From: Streptomyces sp. TSRI0281
GTDB lineage: Bacteria; Actinomycetota; Actinomycetes; Streptomycetales; Streptomycetaceae
Reading direction: 5' to 3'
DNA length: 64,000 bases
Assembly: GCF_001905125.1 (NCBI RefSeq)
Contig: NZ_LWLE01000012.1
Span: 190,759-254,758, forward strand
Shown: positions 52,271-61,603 of the stretch, in pieces
Layout: each line of letters opens with the position of its first letter
Numbering within the stretch: position 1 is the first letter of the stretch
The notes under the pieces: model-generated
Databases searched by the model: none
What the model saw: only the letters and a program-made list of their open reading frames with translations
What the model was told of the DNA's origin: nothing
Program-made: the position numbers and the translations under genes

Positions 52271-52431
52271 GCCACGAGCACCGGGCCCCAGCCTCCGGTC
52301 GTAAGCCTGGACTTACACCGCTTGTGCCCGTGGCGGGTGGGGAACCACGCTGGTCCCCGCCGCCCCGCACGGCCGGGCGCCCCCCGAAGCAGCTTCTTCC
52401 CGCAAGGCCCGTCCCCCCACCAGGAGCCTGC

Positions 52432-53145
52432 ATGCGCAAGAGACTTGTGGCCACCACGATCGCCGCCGCCGCCGTCGGAACCCTTCTCCTTCCCGTCACG
52501 GCCCGGGCGTCCTCCGCACCGCACATCACGGCCGTATCCGTACGCACCCACGGCTCCGAGGCTGGTACGGCCGTCGTCAGCGGGTACAACCGGCCGGGCG
52601 ACCGGCTGAGCGTCGACTCCGGCCGTACCCGGAGCGCCCACTGGCTACAGATCGACTACCAGGTCCAGGAGACCGGCTACTGGTGCGGTCCGGCCGCCGC
52701 CCGCATCGCGCTCTCCGCCCGCACCGCCCCGCCCGGTCAGGGCGAGCTCGCCCGGCAGCTCGGCACCACCGAGGCGGGCACCGACCACATCGGCCAGGTC
52801 ACCGGCGTACTCAACGCGAACCTGGGCGGCGGCTGGTACGAGACCAAGGAGATGCCGAACGACCCGCCCACCCAGGCCCAGCGGGACCTGCTGTGGTCGG
52901 ACATCGTCTTCGACATCGACCGGAACTACCCGCTGGTGGCCAACATCGTCGCCCCGCCGGGCAACCAGCCGCCCGGATACCCGTCGGACCAGACGATCTA
53001 CCACTACTTCACCGTCTTCGGCTACGACGAGGTGGACCGCACGGTTCTCATCGCCGACCCCGCCTCCTTCGGCGGCAACCAGATCTACTGGATCTCCTTC
53101 GACCAGCTCGCCACGCTGATCCCCCCGAAGGGGTACTCCGCCTGA
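52432..53145 (+). CDS. Secreted C39-like cysteine peptidase
   Basis: A 237-aa secreted protein. Signal peptide MRKRLVATTIAAAAVGTLLL..ARAS. Peptidase_C39_2-like pattern: Q-x-x-x-x-GYWCGPAAARIAL (catalytic Cys with preceding Gln), then YHYFTVFGYDEV (His) and IADPAS (Asp). Such proteins may cut peptides in the medium or cell wall; the substrate is unknown. AGGAG lies 6 nt before the ATG. The next gene begins about 97 nt downstream and is also secreted, so the two may be expressed together. Confidence 0.86.
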   Translation: MRKRLVATTIAAAAVGTLLLPVTARASSAPHITAVSVRTHGSEAGTAVVSGYNRPGDRLSVDSGRTRSAHWLQIDYQVQETGYWCGPAAARIALSARTAPPGQGELARQLGTTEAGTDHIGQVTGVLNANLGGGWYETKEMPNDPPTQAQRDLLWSDIVFDIDRNYPLVANIVAPPGNQPPGYPSDQTIYHYFTVFGYDEVDRTVLIADPASFGGNQIYWISFDQLATLIPPKGYSA

Positions 53146-53242
53146 CGTCCGCCCGGTCGGCGGCCGACCCGCGTCCGGCCGCCGGCCCCGCACGGTGTCC
53201 CGCAGCCGCGTCCGCGCCACTTCCCCACACCAGGAGATCACG

Positions 53243-54229
53243 TTGAGCACCCACCCCACCCGCAGGAACGTCATCAGGGCCATCGGCGGAATCACCGCGG
53301 CGACGGCCCTCGGCGCCGGGGGCGTGCTGGCCTCGGCGTCGTCCGCCGCCGCGGCCGGCGACGGCTTCGGGCTGCGCGTCGTCGACCACAACGAGGGCGA
53401 TCCGCGCATGTGGTACTACCGCTTCGCGACCGACGCGATCGGCTGGAATCCGGGCGTCAACGTCCTGCTCCCCGACGGTTACCACACCAGTGGACGCCGC
53501 TATCCGGTCCTGTACCTGTTCCACGGCGGCGGAACCGACCAGGACTTCATCACCTTCGACCGCATGGGCATCCGCGCCTGGACCGCGGGCAAGCCGGTCA
53601 TCGTCGTGATGCCCGACGGCGGCCACGCGGGCTGGTACTCCAACCCGGTCAGCTCCCACACCGGCCCCCGGAACTGGGAGACGTTCCATATCGCCCAGCT
53701 CCTCCCGTGGATCGACGCCAACTTCCGTACCTACGCCGAGTACGACGGCCGGGCTGTCTCCGGATTCTCGATGGGAGGCTTCGGCGCGCTGAAGTACGCG
53801 GCCAAGTACTACGGTCACTTCGCCTCGGTGAGCGCCCACTCCGGGCCGGCCAGCCTGCGCCGTGACGCCGGCCTGGTCACGCACTGGGCCAACGTCTCCT
53901 CCGCGGCCGTGGAGCTGGGAGGCGGCACGGTCTACGGTGCGCCGCTCTGGGACGAGGCCAGGGTCAGCGCCGACAACCCGGTGCAGCGCATCGGGAGCTA
54001 CCGCGACAAGCGGGTCTTCCTGGTCGCCGGCACCAGCCCCGACCCGATCAACTGGTTCGACACGCTCAATGAGACGCAGGTGCTCGCCGGGCAGCGGGAG
54101 TTCCGGGCCGGCCTCGGCGCGGCCGGTATCCCGCACGAGTGGCACGAGGTGCCCGGCGGGCACTTCGTCCGCCCCGACCTGTTCCAGCGGGACCTCGACG
54201 GCATCGTCGCCCGGCTCCGCAGGGCGTAG
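53243..54229 (+). CDS. Tat-exported esterase (Ag85/esterase D-like)
   Basis: A 328-aa secreted hydrolase. The N-terminus THPTRRNVIRAIGG with a hydrophobic stretch and ASSAAAA is a twin-arginine signal. The mature part is a PF00756-type alpha/beta-hydrolase: YLFHGGGTDQD, nucleophile GFSMGG, C-terminal PGGHFV. Relatives are acetyl-xylan or feruloyl esterases and mycolyltransferases. The start is TTG 53243, 7 nt after AGGAG; the open frame upstream has no signal-like sequence. Confidence 0.86.
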   Translation: MSTHPTRRNVIRAIGGITAATALGAGGVLASASSAAAAGDGFGLRVVDHNEGDPRMWYYRFATDAIGWNPGVNVLLPDGYHTSGRRYPVLYLFHGGGTDQDFITFDRMGIRAWTAGKPVIVVMPDGGHAGWYSNPVSSHTGPRNWETFHIAQLLPWIDANFRTYAEYDGRAVSGFSMGGFGALKYAAKYYGHFASVSAHSGPASLRRDAGLVTHWANVSSAAVELGGGTVYGAPLWDEARVSADNPVQRIGSYRDKRVFLVAGTSPDPINWFDTLNETQVLAGQREFRAGLGAAGIPHEWHEVPGGHFVRPDLFQRDLDGIVARLRRA

Positions 54230-54376
54230 GCAGGGCGCCCGTGCCCCAGGAACGTCGCACCGCCGGGTCAGGACCGTAGCGCCGCCGGTGCGGTCGAGCG
54301 GCCGGCGCCGATGACCGTCGCACCGCCGGAGCCGGGTCGGACGGTCAGGACGTCGGGCGGCCTGGCGGTCAGGGCC

Positions 54377-55906
54377 TCAGGCCGTCAGGTGCGACAGGAC
54401 GGAGCTCATCGCCCTGCGGACGGCGTCGCGTGACGCGTCGGTCGGGTCGACGGTCTCGAACCCATGATGGCCCTCGGGCACGTCGATCACCTCGACAGCG
54501 GCTCCGCACCCCTCGGCCGCGGCCAGGAACTCCGCGACCGTCACGGAGATCTCCGGCATCTCCAGCCCGGCCCGGACCAGGACGACCGGCAGCTCACCGG
54601 CTCCGCGCACCGCGCTCACCGGCCGGAACCGGCTGCCGCCGAGCCCCCAGTTCGGCAGCGGCGCGAGGATCGGGTAGTTCGCGGCGACACAGCGCAGCCA
54701 CACGGGCGGCGCGGCCAGCCAGTCCGCCGTGAGCAGGCCGCCGCCCGAGAAGAACCAGAGCGCGACCCGGTCCGGGTCGACCCGTGGGTCGGCCCGGACC
54801 AGATCCACCGCCACCGCGACGTCCTCGGCGGCGCGCGCGTGGTCGGTGATCTCGTGCAGCCGGTGATCCAGGGTCACGCCCACCACCCCGCGCAGGGCGG
54901 CGAGCCGGCCGTACCCGGTCAGGGTCGGCCAGTCCCGCGGGGTCGGCCGGGCATCGGCGGGCACCGGGCCGCCGTGCACGAGCACCACCGCCGGGTACGG
55001 TCCTTCGCCCTCGGGCGGCAGATACAGGTCCACGTTCCCGGACCGCTCGCGCGGGACGTCCGGCAGGTCCAGAAGGAACGGCCTCAGATGCGCCGGACGT
55101 TCGTCCGTCGCCGGGGTCAGCCGATGCCCCTCGCCCGCGGCCGCCCGCAGCAGCACCGTGACCAGTTCGCCGGGGCAGGAGAGCATCGGCCAGTGCCCGG
55201 TGGGGAGTTCGAAGAAGCTCACCCGCCGCTCCGCGAGGGCCCGGAGGGCGGGGTTGCCGAGGCCCACCTGCATCTGGACCATCTCGATGCTCGCGCCGTT
55301 GGCGGTGCACAGCACGCCGGTGGTCGCCACCGCCGAGGCCGCGCCCGTCAGCCGCAGCGGCTGGAGCAGGGTGCCGAGCGGCTGCGGGGCCGCGAGCCGG
55401 GTCAGCCGGTCCAGTGCCTCCTCGGGAACACCGGCGGTGCTGCCCCAGCGCTGCCAGGCCTCCCCGGAGTCCGGGGCCGGGAGCACCTCCTCACCCGCCG
55501 GAGCGTCCTTTCCCGCCCGCGTCCGCAACTCCTCGCGCACGCCCTGGTCGGGCACGGTGGCCAGCGCCGGGACGCCGTTCTGCGGCAGGCCCGTGTCCAG
55601 GCAGACGATCCGCGCGACGCGCCCGGCACGCCGGTCGGCGGCGCCCAGCACCGGGTGCATCCCGTAGTCGTGACCCACCAGCACGATGTCCCGGCCGCCC
55701 GCCGTGCCGACGGAGTCGATCAGCCGCACCACATCGGCGATGTGCGTCTCCAGGTCCACCCCCGGGGCCGCGGACCCGCCGCGCCCGCCGAGCCTGGTGA
55801 GCGTCACCGCGCGCGCCTCGGCGCCCTCCGCGGCCAGTCCCGCCGCCGTCCCGTCCCACACATGACCGCCGGTGAAGGTACCCGGCACCAGGATGAATGT
55901 GGTCAT
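54377..55906 (-). CDS. Fusion of two alpha/beta-hydrolase domains
   Basis: A 509-aa protein. Domain 1 (about 1-235) opens TTFILVPGTFTGGHVWDG and has the elbow VGHDYGM with Asp where esterases have Ser, as in haloalkane dehalogenases and epoxide hydrolases. Domain 2 (about 255-509) has VVLVHGGPVP, the elbow FFSGGGLLT, and PEGHHGFE for the His, like dienelactone-hydrolase relatives. A tandem of these types is unusual. Start at 55906, with GGAG 6 nt upstream. It is divergent from a MerR gene, whose operator is probably shared. Confidence 0.8.
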   Translation of the reverse strand: MTTFILVPGTFTGGHVWDGTAAGLAAEGAEARAVTLTRLGGRGGSAAPGVDLETHIADVVRLIDSVGTAGGRDIVLVGHDYGMHPVLGAADRRAGRVARIVCLDTGLPQNGVPALATVPDQGVREELRTRAGKDAPAGEEVLPAPDSGEAWQRWGSTAGVPEEALDRLTRLAAPQPLGTLLQPLRLTGAASAVATTGVLCTANGASIEMVQMQVGLGNPALRALAERRVSFFELPTGHWPMLSCPGELVTVLLRAAAGEGHRLTPATDERPAHLRPFLLDLPDVPRERSGNVDLYLPPEGEGPYPAVVLVHGGPVPADARPTPRDWPTLTGYGRLAALRGVVGVTLDHRLHEITDHARAAEDVAVAVDLVRADPRVDPDRVALWFFSGGGLLTADWLAAPPVWLRCVAANYPILAPLPNWGLGGSRFRPVSAVRGAGELPVVLVRAGLEMPEISVTVAEFLAAAEGCGAAVEVIDVPEGHHGFETVDPTDASRDAVRRAMSSVLSHLTA

Positions 55907-56006
55907 CGCGCTCTCCTCGTACGTCATGCCGCGGAGCCCGTACACCGCGGTCCGGGCGGCGGCCGAGCCTTCCTCGATCGGCTGTCCGCCCTCCCCGGTA
56001 CGGTAG

Positions 56007-56028
56007 GAACTCCCCCTGAGGGAGGTTC
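56007..56028. promoter_or_regulatory. Imperfect inverted repeat, probable MerR operator
   Basis: GAACTCCCCC-TG-AGGGAGGTTC is a near-palindrome directly before the MerR GTG, between it and the divergent hydrolase gene. It fits a MerR binding site; it is too close to the start to be anything but regulatory for that gene. Confidence 0.55.
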
Positions 56029-56030
56029 AA

Positions 56031-56978
56031 GTGTTCCCGTCGCACGACGGTCTGTGCGGCATCGGCGAGCTCGCCGAGCGCGCCGGCGTCACCGTCAAGA
56101 CCGTCCGCTTCTACTCCGACCGCGGCCTGCTGCCGGAGACCGCGCGCAGTTCCGGGGGCCACCGCCGCTACGGCCCGGACGCCCTGGACCGGCTGCTGCT
56201 GATCCGTTCCCTGCGCGCCCTGGACCTGCCGGTCCCGCAGGTGCGGCGCATCCTCGACGAGGACGACGGGTCGGGCGGTGTGCTGGAGGACGCCGTCGCC
56301 GGACAGCTGCGCGAGGTCGGCAGCCGGCTGGGGGCGCTGCGGTGGCGCGAGGCGGGACTGCGGCTGGTCCAGGAGTGCGCGCCGGAGGAACGCGCCGAGC
56401 GGTTGCGGCTGATCGGTACGGTGGCGGCCCCGCCCAGTACGGACCCGCTCGTACGGTTCTGGCGGGCCTGGCTGCCGCGACGGATGCGGGGCCGGGCGCT
56501 CGCGGCGTTCCTGGATCAGGCCGTGCCGGCGCCGCCCGAGGACCCGACGCCCGCGCAGGTGCTGGCCTTCGCGCGGCTGAACGCCTTCGTGACGCGCCCG
56601 TGCGAGGGGACCGAGCGGGGGCAGCCCGTGGTCCACCGGTCCTCCCCGGACTTCCGTCCGGCGGTGCTGTACGACGGTCTGGGTGAGGCGTACGGCCTGG
56701 CGGCGGCGCAGCTGCGGTGGGGGCGGGCACCGCGTCCGGGCGAGGCGTTGGACTGTTTCGTCGCCGCGTACGCCGCTTCGTACGGCGCGGGTGACAGCGT
56801 GGACTTCCGCCGCCTGCTGACCGGCCGGCTCGCGGCGGACCCGCGGATCGACCGGTACTGGGAGCTGGTGGCCGAGGTGGTCGGCCTGCGGGACGGGCGT
56901 GCCGAGCCGACCCCCGGCACCGCGCACGACTGGCTGCTCGCGGCGCTGACGGGGGAGAGCGCCGAGCGGGCGGCCTGA
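56031..56978 (+). CDS. MerR-family regulator with large effector domain
   Basis: A 315-aa regulator. N-terminal MerR motif CGIGELAERAGVTVKTVRFYSDRGLL and HRRYGPDALDRLLLIRSLRAL, a dimerisation helix, then an extended C-terminal domain of about 200 residues, much longer than a metal-type MerR, suggesting an organic effector. GTG start; GGGAGG upstream is shared with the inverted repeat. Divergent from the two-domain hydrolase. Confidence 0.87.
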   Translation: MFPSHDGLCGIGELAERAGVTVKTVRFYSDRGLLPETARSSGGHRRYGPDALDRLLLIRSLRALDLPVPQVRRILDEDDGSGGVLEDAVAGQLREVGSRLGALRWREAGLRLVQECAPEERAERLRLIGTVAAPPSTDPLVRFWRAWLPRRMRGRALAAFLDQAVPAPPEDPTPAQVLAFARLNAFVTRPCEGTERGQPVVHRSSPDFRPAVLYDGLGEAYGLAAAQLRWGRAPRPGEALDCFVAAYAASYGAGDSVDFRRLLTGRLAADPRIDRYWELVAEVVGLRDGRAEPTPGTAHDWLLAALTGESAERAA

Positions 56979-57029
56979 ACCCGGGCGGGCCTCACAGCCC
57001 GGGCCCGGCGGGCCCCGGCCCGCGCCGCC

Positions 57030-57923
57030 TCACAGTCCGAGGGAGCTGAGCCGGGCCTCGTACCGGATGGTGAGGTCCTCCGGCTCGTCGGCCGGGTTGT
57101 CCCAGAGGGCGTCCAGTTCCGCCCGTACGTCCGCGGGCAGGGCCTCGTAGCGCTCGGTCCAGGTGTCGGAGTCCGGCACCCAGTAGCCGACCACCTTGAA
57201 GCGTTCCATGGGGAGCTTCAGCTCCTTGCGGAGGTGGCGGCGCACGGTGCGCAGGGCGTTGGTCTGGCCCGCGACCCAGAGGTAACCGCCGGTCAGGTCC
57301 GCGCCGGGCGGGATCGCGGCGGCCACCAGCTCGGCCAGGCGGCTCGGGCCCGCGCCGTTGCCGCCGTAGCTCCAGGTCGACCGGATGTGCGGCCGGTCCG
57401 GGAGCGGCTGGACGGCGGCCGGGCCGGGCACCTCGATGACCGCCCGGGTCGTGACCCCGTCCGGGGTGTCCTCCAGGATCCGCGCGACGGCGGGCAGCCC
57501 GGTGAGGTCGGAGATCAGGACCTGCCAGGTGAGGTCGGCGGGGGGACTGTAGAGACCGGTGGGGGAGTTGAGTCCGATCATGTCGCCGGGGCGTGCGGCG
57601 GCGGCCCAGCTCGACGCCACACCGTGGGAGTGCAGCACGAAGTCGATGTCGATCTCCCCGGCCTCCGGGCGCACCGCGCGGATGGTGTAGGTGCGCATGG
57701 GGGCGGTGGGCCTGCCCTCCGGGGTCTGCCAGTCGCCGTTCTCCGTCGTCTCGGGCAGTGACAGGTCGGCGCGGTCGGTCCCGTGCGGGAAGAAGAGGCG
57801 TACGTACTCGTCGCCGATGCCCGTCGAGGTGAACGTGGCGAGGTCCCCGCCGTGGAACGTGATCCGGACCATGGTTCCGGTGAGCGGCAGGACCCGGGCG
57901 ACGACGGCTCGGTGGATGGTCAT
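57030..57923 (-). CDS. Siderophore-interacting flavoreductase (SIP)
   Basis: A 297-aa protein of the ferredoxin-reductase-like SIP family. The FAD-binding barrel contains DEYVRLFFP and MRTYTIRAVRPEAGEIDIDFVLHSHGVASSWA; the NAD(P)-binding lobe follows (VLISDLTGLPAVARIL; GYLWVAGQTNALRTVRRHL). SIPs release iron from imported ferric siderophores by reduction. AAGGAG lies 7 nt before the ATG. It follows two exporter-fold ABC proteins and FecCDE genes on the same strand, an arrangement that recalls mycobacterial IrtA, where a SIP domain is fused to the transporter. Confidence 0.9.
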   Translation of the reverse strand: MTIHRAVVARVLPLTGTMVRITFHGGDLATFTSTGIGDEYVRLFFPHGTDRADLSLPETTENGDWQTPEGRPTAPMRTYTIRAVRPEAGEIDIDFVLHSHGVASSWAAAARPGDMIGLNSPTGLYSPPADLTWQVLISDLTGLPAVARILEDTPDGVTTRAVIEVPGPAAVQPLPDRPHIRSTWSYGGNGAGPSRLAELVAAAIPPGADLTGGYLWVAGQTNALRTVRRHLRKELKLPMERFKVVGYWVPDSDTWTERYEALPADVRAELDALWDNPADEPEDLTIRYEARLSSLGL

Positions 57924-57974
57924 GGGTGTGCTCCTTCGTGCTGGCGTGTGGTGGTGCGGTGCGTCGGGGCGAAG

Positions 57975-59897
57975 TCAGGAAGGGGGAGCGGTCGCGGTGT
58001 AGGCGTGCCAGAGGGCGGCGTATGCGCCGTGGCGGGCGAGCAGTTCACTGTGGGTGCCCTGTTCGGCGACCCGGCCGCGGGCGAGGACGACGACGCGGTC
58101 CGCGGCGCGTGCCTGTTCCAGGCGGTGGGCCACGATCACGCTGGTGCGGTCCCGGGTGACGCGTTCGAGAGCCGCCCGCAGGAGGTTCCTGGCCTGCGGT
58201 CCGGACTCGGCGGTGGCCTCGTCGAGAACGGCCACGGGCGGATCGGCGAGCAGCACCCGGGCCAGGGCGAGGTGCTGGACCGATCCGTCGTCGAGGAGGG
58301 TGCCGCCGGGGCCGAGGACGGTGTCCAGCCCGGATTCCGGGCCGAGTGCCCAGTCGGCGCCGACCTCGCGCAGGGCGTCGCGGAGTTCGTCGTCGGTGGC
58401 GGTGGGGCGGGCGAGCCTCAGGTTGTCGGCGAGGGTGCCGCCGAAGAGGTGGACCTCCTGGGTGACCAGGTACCGGCCGGTGGGAGCGATGCCGTCCCCG
58501 ATGGTGATCCGGCCCTGTGAGGGTTCGCCCAGACCCGCGATCAGGCGGGCCAGAGTGGTTTTGCCGGAGCCGCTGGCGCCGACGAGCGCGAGGCTGCCGC
58601 CGGCGGGCACGCGCAGGGAGACATCGCTGAGGGCGGGGCGGGAGCCGTCGTACGAGAACGAGACGCCCTTCACCTCGATCTCCGGGCGGTACGGAGCACG
58701 GGCCGGGCCGTCGGTCTCGTCCCGGCCGTCGGTCTCGCGAGGCCCGTCGGTCTCGTCCCGGCCGTCGGTCTCGCGAGGCCCGTCGGTCTCGTCCCGGCCG
58801 TCGGTCTCGCGAGGCCCGTCGGTCTCGTCCCGGCCGTCGGTCTCGCGAGGCCCGTCGGTCTTGTGACGTCCGTCTGCACCGCCCCGCCCGTCCGCCTCTT
58901 CCCGGTCACGGCCCAGGTCGGTGATCCCGATGAGGCGGGCCAGCCCGACCGTGGCCCGCTGCACGTCGTCCAGGCTGCCCAGAAGCGCGCCGACCGGACC
59001 GAAGAGCCGGTGGAAGTAGAGGGCGGCGGCGGTGGCGGCACCCAGCGTGATGGCCCCCGAGCCGAGCAGCGCGTAACCGCACAGGAGAACGGCGGCCAGC
59101 CCGATGAACTCCGCCGCGTTGAGCAGGCCCGTGAAGCGGTTGCGCAGCCTCACCCCGTCGCGCTGCCGCTCGATGGCGAGTTCACCGCGCCCGGACAGCT
59201 CTCCCAGGTGCAGGTCCTGGGTCCGGTAGGTGCGGATGGTCTCCGCCCCGTGCACCGCTTCGATGACGGACTGCCCGCGTGCGGACTCCAGTCGGCGGAT
59301 GTCCCCGTACACCACGTGGGAACGGGCGAGGAACTGACGGGTGGCGAGGATGTGGACGGGCAGGCAGACCAGACCGGCGAGGGCCAGCCGGGGGTCGAGG
59401 ACGGCCAGCCCGACCAGGCTGAGGCCGATGGTGAAGCCCGCGTTGGTGATGTCGGGCAGCACATCGGAGGCCGCCTCCGAGATCGCCTCGACATCGCGGG
59501 TGACCCGCGAGACCACATCGGAGCTGTCGGAGGATTCCAGGGTGGCGACGGGCAGGTGGATCGCGGTCTCGAACACGTCCTCGCGCAGCGCGGCCAGGAC
59601 GTCCTGGACCACCGTGACCAGCATCCGGCCTCCGGCGTGGGCGAGGGCGGCGCCGGTGGCGGCGACGAGCAGCAGGGCGACGCCGAGAGCGGTCAGCCGG
59701 CCGCGTCCGGCCTGCTCCGTGACCGCGTCCACGATGCCCCCCAGGATCGCCGGGGTGGCCAGCGTGACCGCCGTACCGCTGAGGAGGGTGAGCAGCGCGG
59801 CGGCGAGCCGGACACGGTGGGCGCCGAGGCGGCGCCGCAGTTCCCGCCGGGTGCGGCGGGGGCCGGCGATGGGCAGGGTGGGGTGCGCCGGAGTCAC
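57975..59897 (-). CDS. ABC half-transporter 1, intact Walker sites, degenerate signature
   Basis: A 640-aa exporter-fold half-transporter (TMD about 20-310; NBD about 400-640). Walker A GASGSGKTT, Walker B VAVLDEAT and H-loop VIVAHRLEQ are intact, but the signature reads LLDDGSVQHLALAR instead of LSGGQ. A TMD-NBD linker carries four 12-residue repeats (see 58704). With half-transporter 2 it should form an IrtAB-like heterodimer for a siderophore, with one functional composite ATP site. GTG start overlapping the upstream gene's stop (GTGA). Confidence 0.86.
   Translation of the reverse strand: MTPAHPTLPIAGPRRTRRELRRRLGAHRVRLAAALLTLLSGTAVTLATPAILGGIVDAVTEQAGRGRLTALGVALLLVAATGAALAHAGGRMLVTVVQDVLAALREDVFETAIHLPVATLESSDSSDVVSRVTRDVEAISEAASDVLPDITNAGFTIGLSLVGLAVLDPRLALAGLVCLPVHILATRQFLARSHVVYGDIRRLESARGQSVIEAVHGAETIRTYRTQDLHLGELSGRGELAIERQRDGVRLRNRFTGLLNAAEFIGLAAVLLCGYALLGSGAITLGAATAAALYFHRLFGPVGALLGSLDDVQRATVGLARLIGITDLGRDREEADGRGGADGRHKTDGPRETDGRDETDGPRETDGRDETDGPRETDGRDETDGPRETDGRDETDGPARAPYRPEIEVKGVSFSYDGSRPALSDVSLRVPAGGSLALVGASGSGKTTLARLIAGLGEPSQGRITIGDGIAPTGRYLVTQEVHLFGGTLADNLRLARPTATDDELRDALREVGADWALGPESGLDTVLGPGGTLLDDGSVQHLALARVLLADPPVAVLDEATAESGPQARNLLRAALERVTRDRTSVIVAHRLEQARAADRVVVLARGRVAEQGTHSELLARHGAYAALWHAYTATAPPS
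58704..58860 (-). repeat. Four 36-bp in-frame repeats in the ABC linker
   Basis: Four almost identical 36-bp copies encode PRETDGRDETDG in the linker between the membrane and ATPase domains of half-transporter 1. The unit itself is a doubled DGxxETDG. The copies are nearly perfect at the DNA level, so expansion is recent and copy number probably varies between strains. Confidence 0.85.
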
Positions 59898-61603
59898 CGG
59901 GGGGTTCCGTTCGGTTCGTGGTGGGCGGCGCCGAGGTCGACGACCCGGTCGCAGGCGGACAGCAGGATGGGGCTGGTGGTGATCAGCAGGGTGGTGGCGT
60001 GCAGCGCGCGCAGTCCTTCGGCGATGCGCTGTTCGGTCGCGGGGTCGACCGCGGTGGTGGGTTCGTCCAGGACGACGAAGTCGGCCCCGGCGTGCAGCGC
60101 GCGGGCGAGCAGCAGGCGCTGGCGCTGGCCGCCGGAGAGCTTGCGGCCGCGCTCGCCGATGTCGCTCCCGTCCCCGCCGAGGTGTTCGAGTACGTCGTCG
60201 AGCATCGTCGCCCGGAGTACGGCGGGGTCGGCGTCGCGGCCGTGCGGGGCGAGGTTCGACCGCAGGGTGCCCGAGAACAGGGCGCCGTGGTGGGGCGGTG
60301 CGGCGATCCGCGCGCGGACCCGGTCGGGGCCGAGGTCGACGGCGTCGATCCCGTCGATGAGGAGTTCACCGCGGTCGAGCGGGACGCGGTAGCCGAGCCG
60401 GTCGCTGAGGTCCCGGGCGTGCGCGGGGTGACGGGGCACGACGCCCACGAGATCGCCGGTTCGCAGCTGGAGCGGCTCCTTGCGGCCGGGCGGGTGCCAG
60501 CGCAGAACCGGGTCGGTGGTGCCGGAGACCGGGGTGGAGGGTGCCGGTACGGTGCGGGCCGCGGCCGACGCGGGGTCGATCAGCGGCGGTTCGTTGATCA
60601 GGTCGCTGAGCCGCCGGGCGGAGGCGCGCTTGTGGATCCAGTTGGACGCGAAGGTGCCGACATGGGCGAGGGAGCCCTGGAGGTACTGGGCCAGCCCGAG
60701 GACGGTGACGAGCTGACCGATGGTGATGCGCCCGTCGAGAGCGAGGTATCCGGACGCCGTGGCGAGCCCGGCGAGGAACACACCGGACATCAGGACGCTG
60801 AGGTTGGAGTACGCCAGGACGGCACGTGCGGCGGCGACGGCGCCGCGCCGTGACTCGTCGCTCGCGGCACGGTAGCGGCGGGCCGCCTCGGCCTGGGCGT
60901 TCATGCCGATGACCACCCGCAGTCCGGTGATCATGTCGGTGGCCACCTCACCGGCCCGCGCCGCCGAGCTCTGCTCGGCCAGCCCCCGTGCCTCCAGCGG
61001 CATCGAGATCCTGCGCATGACGAGCAGCACCAGGACGGTGCTGGTGATGACGCCCAGGCCGAGGGGGACGGAGATCAGCAGCAGGGCGGTGGAGGCGGTC
61101 AGGATCGCGGTGATGGTGGACGCCTGCTGCACGACGCTCCAGGAGACCCCGGCGACACGGTAGGTGTCGGACGAGACCAGGGAGAGGGACTCTCCCGCTC
61201 CGGGGCGCCGCAGGAGGGAGTGCGGATCCAGCAGCCGGGCCATGGCGCGCTGCCGCAGGGCGTGCTCGCCGTAGCCGTACACGCTCACCATGGCCGACGA
61301 CGCCCGCTGGTAGGACAGGGACAGGGCGACGAACACCCCCGCGAGCACCGCGAGCCATCCGATCAGCGCCGAGCTGTCCGAAGGGGCCAGCGCCCGGTCG
61401 ATGACGATCCCGATGAGGATCGGCACCAGGGCCTCGCACAGTTCGTGGACCATGAACGAGAGCGTGGTGAGCACGAGCCGGCCGCCGCGCCCCTGTCGCA
61501 GGAGCGCGGTGCGGAACAGTGCCTGTACGGTGCTGGGTTCGCGGTCCGGGAGGGCCGGGCCGATGCCGGTGCCGGGCTCGCGGACGGCGGTGGGTTCGTT
61601 CAC
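59894..61603 (-). CDS. ABC half-transporter 2, intact signature, no Walker A
   Basis: A 569-aa half-transporter (TMD about 30-330; NBD about 345-569). The signature LSGGQRQRLLLARAL and Walker B FVVLDEPTTAVD are canonical, but the Walker A region reads LVGVVPRHPAHARD, with no G-x-x-G-x-G-K, and the H-loop His is missing (LLITTSPIL). It cannot bind ATP normally and should act only by giving LSGGQ to the partner's Walker A. GTG start overlapping the FecE stop; coupled to half-transporter 1 by another GTGA. Confidence 0.86.
   Translation of the reverse strand: MNEPTAVREPGTGIGPALPDREPSTVQALFRTALLRQGRGGRLVLTTLSFMVHELCEALVPILIGIVIDRALAPSDSSALIGWLAVLAGVFVALSLSYQRASSAMVSVYGYGEHALRQRAMARLLDPHSLLRRPGAGESLSLVSSDTYRVAGVSWSVVQQASTITAILTASTALLLISVPLGLGVITSTVLVLLVMRRISMPLEARGLAEQSSAARAGEVATDMITGLRVVIGMNAQAEAARRYRAASDESRRGAVAAARAVLAYSNLSVLMSGVFLAGLATASGYLALDGRITIGQLVTVLGLAQYLQGSLAHVGTFASNWIHKRASARRLSDLINEPPLIDPASAAARTVPAPSTPVSGTTDPVLRWHPPGRKEPLQLRTGDLVGVVPRHPAHARDLSDRLGYRVPLDRGELLIDGIDAVDLGPDRVRARIAAPPHHGALFSGTLRSNLAPHGRDADPAVLRATMLDDVLEHLGGDGSDIGERGRKLSGGQRQRLLLARALHAGADFVVLDEPTTAVDPATEQRIAEGLRALHATTLLITTSPILLSACDRVVDLGAAHHEPNGTPR

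Noticed and set aside
58704..58860. Regular 36-bp repeats as a possible CRISPR array
   Set aside because: The copies are head-to-tail without unique spacers, lie in frame inside an ABC gene and no cas genes are near.
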